10,470 nucleotides of DNA from Bacteroidia bacterium (lineage in GTDB: Bacteria > Bacteroidota > Bacteroidia > NS11-12g > UBA955), in contig JADLHV010000170.1 of NCBI GenBank assembly GCA_020848595.1, positions 1 through 10,470 of the forward strand, written 5' to 3'. The notes under the pieces are model-generated. The model worked only from the letters and a program-made list of their open reading frames with translations. It ran no database searches and was not told the DNA's origin. Shown piece after piece: positions 1 to 5,762 of this stretch. The position numbers and the translations under genes are program-made. Position 1 is the first letter of the stretch. The number at the start of each line of letters is the position of its first letter.

Positions 1-1
1 A

Positions 2-1147
2 GTTTATTTCGACATAACTGTTGTAGGTCCAAAACCCTATTTTAACATAAAAGATACCATAGGGTGTAATTCATTAAATGCAGAATTTGTTAATTTATCA
101 AGGAATTGCAAGCAATACGTATGGAGTTTTGGCGATTCAGCAAATTCGACATTACAAGTATCAGATAAGCAAACTGTAAATTTTAATTATACCAAACCAG
201 GACGTTATTATATCAGCTTAGTCGGCATAGACACTATATTTAATCCGTTTACGAATAGATTTGAATATTGTTTTAACACTTTCCCTGACAAAGTTTTCCA
301 AAAGGACACACATAGAACTGTATTAGTGTTACCATTTGTAAAAACAGGGATTAATGCACTGGATACAGTATGTATTGGTACAGAAGTTTTGTTTACAAGC
401 TTAAGTGATTCTGGTTACCAACGCGAATATTGGCAATTAGGAGACACTTCATTTATCGATACATTGAGCTCACCATCTAAAGTGATTCATCGCTTTCAAA
501 ATGCAGGTCAATATACAATTCAATTAAATCCATATTACGATGACCCAATTCAAGATTATTGTCGAGATAGTTCTCAAAAAACTATTGTTGTTATGGGAGT
601 AAATGCAGATTTTGATATAGATCCTAGCTCAAAACCGCCATTATTTATTTTCAAGAATAAATCTAATCCAATTAATTCAAAATATAATTGGGATTTTGGC
701 CAATCTGGTTCTTCAGGTTCAAACGAACAGGATCCAAGTTATAATTATGGAAATGATACCGGTACTTATAATGTGTGTTTAATTGCTACAATTCCATTTG
801 GATGCGCCGATACAATTTGTAAAGAAGTTGTTAGCGATTATATTTCAGGATTTTTGATTGGCAATGTCTTTACTCCAGGAAAAGTAGATGGTAAGAACGA
901 CCAATTTGATATTATAATAGATGGCGAATCGACATATGATTTATATATCTATAACCGTTGGGGCGTTTTAGTTTATGAGGGCCATAAAGATGCTGATAAC
1001 TCAGAAAACATAAACTGGAATGGACGCGTTAACAATACCGGAGAAGATTGTCCATCGGGCACTTATTACTATTTATTTAATTATACTTTAAAATCCGATA
1101 CCAATACTATCAATAAGGTTCAAGGTACTATAACATTAATTCGATAA
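2..1147 (+). CDS. PKD-repeat secreted protein with C-terminal CHU_C / type IX secretion sorting domain (5' end missing)
   Basis: The frame is open from the left window edge, so this is the last 381 residues of a longer protein; the GTG at 326 is internal and not a start. About three PKD/Ig-like units are visible: one with YVWSFGDS near residues 44-51, one with YWQLGD near 143-148, and one with YNWDFG near 228-233. The last ~95 residues (from GNVFTPG, about residue 287, through LYIYNRWG and WNG to the terminal GTITLIR) match the gliding-motility-associated C-terminal domain (CHU_C, PF13585/TIGR04131 type). In Bacteroidota this domain directs export across the outer membrane by the type IX secretion system (type B cargo) and surface attachment or release. 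The protein is therefore probably a large extracellular adhesin-like or matrix protein. Paired Cys (e.g. CIGTE, GCADTIC) fit disulfides in an extracellular protein. Its specific ligand is unknown. Family call is confident; function is inference. Confidence 0.9.
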   Translation, partial: VYFDITVVGPKPYFNIKDTIGCNSLNAEFVNLSRNCKQYVWSFGDSANSTLQVSDKQTVNFNYTKPGRYYISLVGIDTIFNPFTNRFEYCFNTFPDKVFQKDTHRTVLVLPFVKTGINALDTVCIGTEVLFTSLSDSGYQREYWQLGDTSFIDTLSSPSKVIHRFQNAGQYTIQLNPYYDDPIQDYCRDSSQKTIVVMGVNADFDIDPSSKPPLFIFKNKSNPINSKYNWDFGQSGSSGSNEQDPSYNYGNDTGTYNVCLIATIPFGCADTICKEVVSDYISGFLIGNVFTPGKVDGKNDQFDIIIDGESTYDLYIYNRWGVLVYEGHKDADNSENINWNGRVNNTGEDCPSGTYYYLFNYTLKSDTNTINKVQGTITLIR

Positions 1148-1186
1148 AAGACTTAATTAGTTAATATTAATTTCCAAGTGATTGTC

Positions 1187-1194
1187 TACATTTG
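1187..1194 (+). promoter_or_regulatory. Candidate Bacteroidota -7 promoter element (TACATTTG)
   Basis: TACATTTG fits the Bacteroidota -7 consensus TAnnTTTG. It sits 24 bp before the ATG of the DUF1003 gene, which would give a leader of about 20 nt. No convincing -33 TTTG box is visible 17-23 bp upstream, so the call rests on one element and position only. Confidence 0.45.
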
Positions 1195-1218
1195 TCTAGC
1201 AATAGATGAATAAAAGAC

Positions 1219-1785
1219 ATGTCACAAACATCCATAAAAAACAAAGAGTTTAAAAACATCTTGCAAACCGAAAATGCAAGGATACAAAAACTCCACAAAA
1301 TTGTAGAGGATTCTATAAAGGAAGAGGAACTTGTCATGCAAAATCTATTGAATCCGCCTTCTGAAGAGCTTAGTAGGGGTCAAAAAATATCGGATAAGGT
1401 GGCTCGATTTGGGGGAAGTTGGCGCTTTATCATCCTGTTTTTAATGGTCATGATGATTTGGATTATATTCAATGTTGTAGCCTTATCATCAAGTTTAAGA
1501 TTCGATCCATTCCCCTTTATTTTACTGAATCTAATACTGTCTTGTATTGCGGCAATTCAAGCTCCTATCATTATGATGAGTCAGAATAGACAAGAAGAAA
1601 AAGACCGCAAAAGAAGTGAAAACGATTATTTAATAAACCTCAAAGCAGAAATGCAAATTAGAAGTTTACATCAAAAGATGGATATGCTCATCGAAGAACA
1701 AATAAAGGCATTATTTGAAACGCAAGCACAGCAATTTGAGCTGCTATATAAAATAGAAAAGAAACTTAATCAAAACATTAAATAA
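1219..1785 (+). CDS. DUF1003 family inner-membrane protein
   Basis: 188-residue protein of the DUF1003 family, whose biochemical role is unknown. Family hallmarks seen: SDKVARFGGSWRFII (about 58-72), then a first membrane helix (about 70-90), DPFPFILLNLILSCIAAIQAPIIMMSQNRQ (about 96-125) holding the second helix and the conserved MSQNRQ end, and DR....DYLINLKAEMQI after it. The N-terminal ~60 residues and the C-terminal ~50 residues are charged and helical; the tail (about 140-188) looks like a coiled coil. With two helices, both termini probably face the cytoplasm. ATG at 1219 follows a likely promoter at 1187-1194. The next gene starts 1 bp after its stop, so the two are very likely co-transcribed. 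Family assignment is confident; function is not known. Confidence 0.88.
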   Translation: MSQTSIKNKEFKNILQTENARIQKLHKIVEDSIKEEELVMQNLLNPPSEELSRGQKISDKVARFGGSWRFIILFLMVMMIWIIFNVVALSSSLRFDPFPFILLNLILSCIAAIQAPIIMMSQNRQEEKDRKRSENDYLINLKAEMQIRSLHQKMDMLIEEQIKALFETQAQQFELLYKIEKKLNQNIK

Positions 1786-1786
1786 A

Positions 1787-2443
1787 ATGAAAAACATTTC
1801 AATTTTTGGAACCGGAGCAGTTGGTCGCACATTAGGCACCAAGCTCGTTCAACTAGGACATCGTGTGATGATGGGCAGTAGAACAAAAGACAACGAAAAA
1901 GCCATGGAATGGGCCGACAAAAATGGTCAAAATGCTTTATATGGCAATTTTGAAGATGCTGCTGAATTCTCAAATATCATCATTAATTGTACTAAGGGAG
2001 CCATCACTTTAGAAGTATTTGAATTGGCTGGAATTAACAAACTGAAAAACAAAATCATCCTCGACCTAAGTAATCCATTAGACTTTTCGAATGGTATGCC
2101 ACCAAGTTTATATCCTCAATGGTCAAATACCTACTCACTAGGAGAAGCCATTCAAGACAAATTACCAGAAAGCAAAGTGGTTAAATCATTAAATATGGTC
2201 AATTGTGAAGTTATGGCAGATGCTACTCTTTGCGGAGGCTCCGCTAGTATGTTTATTTGTGGCAATGACGATGAGGCTAAAAAGGAAATTGCAAGTATTC
2301 TGAATGAATTTGGTTGGACTAAAATTATTGATCTAGGTGATATTAAAGGCGCAAGAGGATTAGAAAGTTTATTGCCTATTTGGGTCAGATTATGGTCGAC
2401 AACTGGCAATGGACATATTGCTTTTGATATAGTAGGTTTATAA
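1787..2443 (+). CDS. NADPH-dependent F420-reductase-like Rossmann oxidoreductase (F420_oxidored family)
   Basis: 218-residue cytosolic protein. It begins with a dinucleotide-binding fold: ISIFGTGAVGRTLGTKL has the GxGxxG loop (G8, G10, G13), and GSRTK (about 30-34) follows the second strand with Ser-Arg, a pair that in this family contacts the 2'-phosphate of NADPH. ILDLSNPLDF (about 91-100) and VVKSLNMVNCEVMAD (about 131-145) match conserved stretches of the NADPH-dependent F420 reductase family (PF03807). Many members in organisms without F420 are annotated this way only by similarity, and Bacteroidota generally lack F420, so the real acceptor is unknown; the NADP preference is inferred from GSR. 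ATG at 1787 lies 1 bp after the DUF1003 stop, indicating one transcript. No catalytic residue can be assigned. Confidence 0.83.
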   Translation: MKNISIFGTGAVGRTLGTKLVQLGHRVMMGSRTKDNEKAMEWADKNGQNALYGNFEDAAEFSNIIINCTKGAITLEVFELAGINKLKNKIILDLSNPLDFSNGMPPSLYPQWSNTYSLGEAIQDKLPESKVVKSLNMVNCEVMADATLCGGSASMFICGNDDEAKKEIASILNEFGWTKIIDLGDIKGARGLESLLPIWVRLWSTTGNGHIAFDIVGL

Positions 2444-2455
2444 ATCTTTTTAAAA

Positions 2456-2484
2456 CAAGTTTGAGTAGATTTAATTCAAACTTG
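2456..2484. terminator. Stem-loop between convergent genes, probable bidirectional terminator
   Basis: CAAGTTTGA (2456-2464) and TCAAACTTG (2476-2484) form a perfect 9-bp inverted repeat with an 11-nt loop. It lies between the converging stops at 2443 (+) and 2492 (-). Read on the minus strand it is followed by a T-rich run (TTTTAAAAAGA), and on the plus strand by an AT-rich stretch without a clean T tract. It would therefore serve the hydrolase transcript better than the plus-strand unit. Confidence 0.6.
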
Positions 2485-2491
2485 AAATAGT

Positions 2492-3337
2492 TTAATCTAG
2501 AAAAAACTCCACAGTATTTTCTACCAATTCCTCTAACATAGGTGTAACGTCATTTGCCTCATCAAAAGGATGTTTTGCACCAAAAGTATGATCGCCATCC
2601 TCAACTTTAATTAGAATAGAATGTTGAACAATATTATAAAGATTTTCGGCATGAGAAATATCAACACTTTCGTCTTTCTCTCCATGAATAATTAATAAAG
2701 GCTTATCGAGTAATTTAGCAGCTTTTTTAATATCCAACTTTGATTTATTAGCCAGATAATCATCATAGAATTGTTTTTTCAAAGGTAATTGCTGACCTGT
2801 TCTTTTATTTTCGGCATAAACAACACCAATTGCATTCCATGTCTCTATCGTTTTTGGTCTAAAAAACGAATCAAATTCAGACAATGAAGCCCATAGAGTC
2901 ATTCTTTTTACCCTTTTATCTTCACAACCTTTAAGTAAAGCTATACCTCCACCCCGACTGTGCCCTACTAGATAAATTTCGCGTGGGTTAATATTATATT
3001 TTTCGCTATTCTTATCAATAAAACTTATAACTATATCTAGATCATTTAGTTCAATGCTATAATTATTATTCCCAAAGGCCTCCATATCAGAAAGTTCTAA
3101 TAAATTATCGCTTTTAATGCCATTATGAGAAAAATTAAATTTAAGAAAAGCCAAACCATTTTCGGCAAAAGAATTAGCAACCCAATTGAAATGTCCCCAA
3201 TCTTTAAAACCTTTAAAACCATGACAAAAAACCACCACAGGAACAGGTGTTTTAGAAACTGGCAGGGTTAAATCTGCTGTCATATTTACATTTTTTTCAC
3301 CTTCAATAAGGAGTTCGAATTTTTCTATTTTCTTCAC
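2492..3337 (-). CDS. Alpha/beta hydrolase (dienelactone hydrolase / S9-like esterase family)
   Basis: 281-residue cytosolic alpha/beta hydrolase without signal peptide. VVVFCHGFKGFKDWGHF (about 34-50) carries the HG oxyanion region. GHSRGGG (125-131) is the nucleophile elbow with Ser127, HGEKDESV (218-225) supplies Asp222, and DGDHTFG (247-253) supplies His250, so the catalytic triad is complete. The cap between strands 6 and 7 (about 155-210) is charged. The substrate cannot be told; family members cleave small esters, lactones or peptides. The start taken is GTG at 3337: the next Met (residue 19) would remove the first strand. A TAAATTTG promoter-like box ends only 4 nt before this GTG, implying a leaderless message if both are right. 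The gene stands alone, convergent with the F420-reductase-like gene and preceded by the terminator of the minus-strand module. Confidence 0.88.
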   Translation of the reverse strand: MKKIEKFELLIEGEKNVNMTADLTLPVSKTPVPVVVFCHGFKGFKDWGHFNWVANSFAENGLAFLKFNFSHNGIKSDNLLELSDMEAFGNNNYSIELNDLDIVISFIDKNSEKYNINPREIYLVGHSRGGGIALLKGCEDKRVKRMTLWASLSEFDSFFRPKTIETWNAIGVVYAENKRTGQQLPLKKQFYDDYLANKSKLDIKKAAKLLDKPLLIIHGEKDESVDISHAENLYNIVQHSILIKVEDGDHTFGAKHPFDEANDVTPMLEELVENTVEFFLD

Positions 3338-3341
3338 TTTG

Positions 3342-3349
3342 CAAATTTA
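3342..3349 (-). promoter_or_regulatory. Candidate -7 promoter element (TAAATTTG) of the hydrolase gene
   Basis: On the minus strand TAAATTTG is a full match to TAnnTTTG. It ends 4 nt before the GTG start at 3337, so transcription would begin at or next to the start codon. No clear -33 box is seen upstream. Confidence 0.5.
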
Positions 3350-3428
3350 TCAAAAAGGATTGAAATTAAAATTCTAATCTATTAGTGTTTAATAAAAATG
3401 CTCAAATAAATATAGATGATTTAAGCAT

Positions 3429-3454
3429 AAAAAAAGCCCGACAATTGTCGAGCT
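3429..3454 (-). terminator. Strong intrinsic terminator of the Cys/His envelope module
   Basis: Read on the minus strand, AGCTCGAC-AATT-GTCGGGCT (3454-3435) forms an 8-bp stem with one G-U pair and a 4-nt loop, directly followed by a run of seven T (3435-3429, the first overlapping the stem). It lies 22 bp after the stop of the lipoprotein gene. It also insulates the downstream hydrolase gene from this transcript. Confidence 0.9.
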
Positions 3455-3463
3455 CCTTATATA

Positions 3464-3477
3464 AATTGATATCAATT
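3464..3477. repeat. 14-bp perfect palindrome at the lipoprotein stop codon
   Basis: AATTGATATCAATT is self-complementary and overlaps the TAA stop of the lipoprotein gene, 9 bp upstream of the terminator stem. It could be an accessory hairpin for mRNA 3'-end stability or a chance AT-rich palindrome; nothing else supports a role. Confidence 0.4.
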
Positions 3478-3901
3478 AAGGCATAATATGTATATGCAAA
3501 GAATCGGAAGCGACATTAGCCGAATGATCTTCTGCCAAAATAACCACAGTAGCATTTGTGTGATCAGAAACTTGACTTTTCCATGATTGATTAATAGAAT
3601 AACTTGTTAAATCATGTACAGTTGGAGTGGCTTGAAACAAAACAGAACCATCAGAATCCTTAATAATTTTAACTACTAATTCATGCAAACTAGCATCTTC
3701 GACTAAGCCAATAATTTTAACCGTATCTCCATTATTATACATTTTCATGTTAGTTGGTGAAGACATTGTGATAGTGGGCTTTGATGTATCAGTAGTTGAA
3801 TGATCGTGGTCGTGATCATCATCTTCTTTTTTGCACGCCGTAAAGATTAGTGAACTTAATAAGATGAGTTTAAAACTAGTTTTTAATGTTATTTTTTTCA
3901 T
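3476..3901 (-). CDS. His/Asp-rich, probably surface-exposed lipoprotein with Ig-like (DUF4625-like) domain
   Basis: 141 residues from the ATG at 3901. Residues 1-22 are a lipoprotein signal (Lys-rich start, hydrophobic LILLSSLIF, then FTA-Cys23). Right after the Cys come KKEDDD and HDHDHS (24-35): the acidic stretch resembles the lipoprotein export signal that sends Bacteroidota lipoproteins to the cell surface, and the alternating His/Asp is a plausible metal-binding patch. The rest (about 42-141, from PTITMSSPTNMKMYNNGD to VVILAEDHSANVASDSLHIHIM) looks like one Ig-like beta-sandwich similar to DUF4625 lipoproteins, with further His at 73, 96, 114, 126, 136 and 138. An alternative ATG at 3937 adds 12 residues and would overlap the upstream gene by 10 nt; I prefer 3901 because it gives a normal-length signal. 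Last gene of the module, followed by a terminator. Metal binding is inference. Confidence 0.78.
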   Translation of the reverse strand: MKKITLKTSFKLILLSSLIFTACKKEDDDHDHDHSTTDTSKPTITMSSPTNMKMYNNGDTVKIIGLVEDASLHELVVKIIKDSDGSVLFQATPTVHDLTSYSINQSWKSQVSDHTNATVVILAEDHSANVASDSLHIHIMP

Positions 3902-3927
3902 GATAATTTTTGATTTAAATAATTTAT

Positions 3928-4839
3928 TTATTGACATTTATTTTTTTTATTAAATAGATAAAGGAAATTTATTTGCAATCGAGCAGACTCCTTTATTAGT
4001 CCCTCCCCGACTGATTGTTGAATAGGATTATAGACATTAAACCCTATACTAAAATTAGAGACATAGGCATCCATCCCCACACCCAGAAAAGTGGTGGATC
4101 CACCTGTATAATCTTGAATAACAGAATTTAATTTATCTACTCCCGAGTGCTCATAGAGAAATCCGAGATGAGGGAGTAGACTTAATTTATTAAAATCCTT
4201 CCAATAGAACAGCTTTTCTGAGATAAACAGTTTATCTCCAAAATTATAATGATTTGGATTTATGCCCATGTGTTTAGCAGATATTTCGGAAAGAGCACCA
4301 AAATTTTTCAATTTAGCTGTATAGGATAGATAAGCTTGAAAATCGGTAGTTCCCGAGCCAATTTGAAAAGCGGCAATTTCATTCGAATTGAATTTACCGG
4401 TATTAAATTTTGCGCCCAAACCAGAAATAAAGACATGTTTAAACTTTCTATTAGAATCGCTGGTATTAAAGACCATATAATTAAACAATAAAGAAGCATC
4501 TCCAAATCCACTCACCATGCGACTTTGACCATCTTCGTTTAAGACAAAATCATTAAAAGGCAAGCTTGCAAAAACTTGGATTCGTTTTATAGGATACCAT
4601 CTACCCCAGAGCTCATGGGTTCTGTATTGATTATAACTTTTAGTACCTTCTGGATTAATAATAGAAGGCGGGTGTGTATTGTTAAAGCTTCTGAAACTGT
4701 GTTTGTAACCGATAAAATGCGATTGAAAATTTGGAAGGATTCCAGGATTTCCACTCATTACCGAACAACCACAAATATCACAAGCATTCATTTTCGATGT
4801 GTATATCAATAGGACACACATCAAGATAATTCGTTGCAT
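3928..4839 (-). CDS. Exported, likely outer-membrane beta-barrel protein with mature N-terminal CDICGC motif
   Basis: 303 residues. Residues 1-19 form a signal peptide (MQRIILMCVLLIYTSKMNA); the next residues are CDICGC (Cys20, 23, 25), so the mature protein would begin with a CxxCxC cluster. The rest has many short amphipathic, aromatic-ended strands and Gly-containing turns (e.g. FGDASLLFNYMVF, HVFISGLGAKFNTGKF, SIGFNVYNPIQQ, LQINFLYLF), typical of an outer-membrane barrel of about 12-14 strands; strand count is a rough reading. I have seen this CDICGC opening on putative transporter or barrel proteins of Bacteroidota, function unproven. The Cys cluster suggests metal or redox chemistry at the periplasmic N-terminus. 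A lipoprotein reading is possible (Cys right after NA), but KMNA is a poor lipobox. The gene ends 26 bp before the lipoprotein start and is probably co-transcribed with it. Confidence 0.72.
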   Translation of the reverse strand: MQRIILMCVLLIYTSKMNACDICGCSVMSGNPGILPNFQSHFIGYKHSFRSFNNTHPPSIINPEGTKSYNQYRTHELWGRWYPIKRIQVFASLPFNDFVLNEDGQSRMVSGFGDASLLFNYMVFNTSDSNRKFKHVFISGLGAKFNTGKFNSNEIAAFQIGSGTTDFQAYLSYTAKLKNFGALSEISAKHMGINPNHYNFGDKLFISEKLFYWKDFNKLSLLPHLGFLYEHSGVDKLNSVIQDYTGGSTTFLGVGMDAYVSNFSIGFNVYNPIQQSVGEGLIKESARLQINFLYLFNKKNKCQ

Positions 4840-4885
4840 AAAAATATAAAATTGTGTTTAGCCTTAAGGGCATTAATAAAAATGA

Positions 4886-4904
4886 CCAACACTTAAAGTA
4901 TTGG
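4886..4904 (-). terminator. Weak stem-loop with U-rich tail between the Cys-rich gene and the barrel gene (possible attenuator)
   Basis: On the minus strand CCAATAC-TTTAA-GTGTTGG forms a 7-bp stem with one G-U pair and a 5-nt loop, followed by TCATTTTTATT. It lies in the 82-bp gap after the Cys-rich gene. The stem is AT-rich and the T run starts 3 nt away, so partial termination or 3'-end processing is more likely than a full stop. Confidence 0.45.
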
Positions 4905-4921
4905 AAAAAGAAAACAAGCGA

Positions 4922-5290
4922 CTAAACTAAATAGTCTGGTGGATGAAAAGTAGAATTTTCATACCCAGGCAAAATAAGAGCTGTTATAGCACTTAGAGGA
5001 ACAGAGCAATATGCTTGAAATACTTTAGTACTAAGAATATTCGGCAAAACGAAAAAAGGGATATCTCTTTCTTCAAAGGCAGGTCGGGCTGGCAATTCGG
5101 ATTGAGATTGATTGAGTTGTTTAGACAAATAACATTGACCTTTACAACATGAATCTGGTTTATCCTTATTGATACAATACAAATCTGAAATTTCGGTCTT
5201 ATTGAGATTATAGTAAGCAATAATTCCTAGTTGATGCAAAGATTGCAACATTAAGATTAGAATTAAAGCCAAAGAGAAGAAAGACCTCAT
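4922..5290 (-). CDS. Small membrane-anchored Cys-rich protein (C-x8-CC-x3-C), possible metal binder
   Basis: 122 residues, ATG at 5290. Residues 4-27 (FFSLALILILMLQSLHQLGIIAYY) form one hydrophobic helix, either a signal anchor or a poorly cleaved signal peptide. The exported part starts with YCINKDKPDSCCKGQCYLSKQL (38-59), giving Cys39, Cys48, Cys49 and Cys53, with one more Cys at 95; the C-terminus holds FHPPDY (115-120). The pattern CxNK.KP...C.G.C(Y/F)L.K.L and a terminal FHPP are, as I recall, recurrent in short uncharacterised Bacteroidota proteins, often beside metal-related genes; this is memory and not a search result. The four clustered Cys could bind copper, zinc or a similar metal, or form disulfides. 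First gene of the module, preceded by a TAGTTTTG promoter-like box and lying 55 bp after folB on the same strand. Function unknown. Confidence 0.75.
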   Translation of the reverse strand: MRSFFSLALILILMLQSLHQLGIIAYYNLNKTEISDLYCINKDKPDSCCKGQCYLSKQLNQSQSELPARPAFEERDIPFFVLPNILSTKVFQAYCSVPLSAITALILPGYENSTFHPPDYLV

Positions 5291-5298
5291 CTGTGGCG

Positions 5299-5306
5299 CA
5301 AAACTA
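5299..5306 (-). promoter_or_regulatory. Candidate -7 promoter element (TAGTTTTG) of the Cys/His envelope module
   Basis: TAGTTTTG on the minus strand matches TAnnTTTG and ends 8 nt before the ATG at 5290, so the leader would be only a few nucleotides. A nine-T run lies 14 bp upstream (5321-5329); no exact -33 TTTG is present. It suggests that the module is transcribed separately from folB. Confidence 0.5.
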
Positions 5307-5345
5307 AAATAAATGCAGTGAAAAAAAAACAGAAATAAAAGGAAA

Positions 5346-5699
5346 TTACCAAGACAATTCGACCACTACAGCGCCTAAATTATCTTGAAAATGCGGATTT
5401 GATTTCCTTATCCTCACCCAAGCACCTGTAGCTAAAGGCCATTCATTTTTAATTTTATCGAGAATTTCGGAGGCAATTTTCTCAAGTAAATTAGATTCTG
5501 AGAGGAAACATTCTTTTAAAATTAGAACCAATTTAGCATAATCTAAATAAGCGCCTGGCTTGAGATCGGCGACATTGTAATCGACGTGAGCGCTTAAAAA
5601 AAACTCATTTTCAATGTTCATTTCAGTGGCATGCATACCCTTACGAGCAAACAATCTTAAATCATCGACGCCTATACGTCCTTTTAATATTTGTTCCAT
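5346..5699 (-). CDS. folB: Dihydroneopterin aldolase
   Basis: 117-residue cytosolic enzyme that converts 7,8-dihydroneopterin to 6-hydroxymethyl-7,8-dihydropterin and glycolaldehyde in folate synthesis. Length is normal for the family. Visible features: GRIGVDDLRLFARKGMHATEMNIENEFFLSAHVDYN (7-42), LDYAKLVLILKE (52-63), LLEKIASEILDKI (71-83), VRIRKSNPHFQDNLGAVVVEL (95-115). Glu26, Tyr54 and Lys99 fall where the active-site Glu, Tyr and Lys of characterised aldolases lie. The usual HG(V/A) before the Glu is replaced by KGMH, a mild deviation. The ATG at 5699 is chosen over an upstream in-frame TTG (5708), because the TTG runs into a GAGG that may serve as ribosome binding site for the ATG. It is divergent from the acyl-CoA dehydrogenase gene across 63 bp. 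The homo-octamer typical of the family is assumed, not seen. Confidence 0.88.
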   Translation of the reverse strand: MEQILKGRIGVDDLRLFARKGMHATEMNIENEFFLSAHVDYNVADLKPGAYLDYAKLVLILKECFLSESNLLEKIASEILDKIKNEWPLATGAWVRIRKSNPHFQDNLGAVVVELSW

Positions 5700-5702
5700 T
5701 TT

Positions 5703-5706
5703 CCTC
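5703..5706 (-). promoter_or_regulatory. Possible Shine-Dalgarno (GAGG) deciding the folB start
   Basis: GAGG ends 3 nt before the ATG at 5699 on the minus strand. Such sequences are uncommon in Bacteroidota, and the spacing is short, so its use is uncertain, but it favours the ATG over the TTG at 5708. Confidence 0.35.
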
Positions 5707-5731
5707 AATATGATGCTGCAATCAAACTAAA

Positions 5732-5757
5732 ATAATTATTTTTGCAAAAATTATTAT
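5732..5757. repeat. 26-bp near-perfect palindrome in the folB/gcdH divergent spacer
   Basis: The sequence is centred on TTTTTGCAAAAA (5739-5750). Twelve of thirteen symmetric base pairs match; only 5737/5752 does not. It overlaps the plus-strand TATTTTTG promoter box. It could be an operator for a dimeric regulator or the result of back-to-back promoter boxes in AT-rich DNA. Confidence 0.5.
5737..5744 (+). promoter_or_regulatory. Candidate -7 promoter element (TATTTTTG) for the four-gene plus-strand unit
   Basis: TATTTTTG matches TAnnTTTG and ends 18 nt before the ATG at 5763, giving a leader of about 15 nt. It overlaps the in-frame TTG at 5742, which therefore is unlikely to be the translation start. 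No clear -33 box is seen. Confidence 0.55.
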
Positions 5758-5762
5758 ACAAT

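Noticed and set aside
326..358. GTG at 326 as start of the CHU_C protein
   Set aside because: The same frame is open back to position 2 and codes for a PKD-like unit, so the gene runs off the left edge.
3476..3901. Calling the His-rich lipoprotein an MbnP-type copper protein
   Set aside because: The size and Ig-like pattern do not fit, and no MbnH-type cytochrome c peroxidase gene lies next to it.
3902..3937. Upstream ATG at 3937 for the His-rich lipoprotein
   Set aside because: It would overlap the barrel gene by 10 nt and lengthen the signal peptide beyond the usual lipoprotein range; it cannot be fully excluded.
4576..4812. Open frame on the plus strand opposite the barrel gene
   Set aside because: It is antisense to a well-supported coding region, has no family likeness and no promoter; treated as a shadow.
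5307..5345. Nine-T run after folB as an intrinsic terminator
   Set aside because: No stem precedes the T run on the minus strand, so it cannot be supported as a hairpin terminator.
5742..5762. TTG start adding seven residues to the acyl-CoA dehydrogenase
   Set aside because: The TTG lies inside the TATTTTTG promoter-like box and just before the expected transcript start; the ATG at 5763 fits better.
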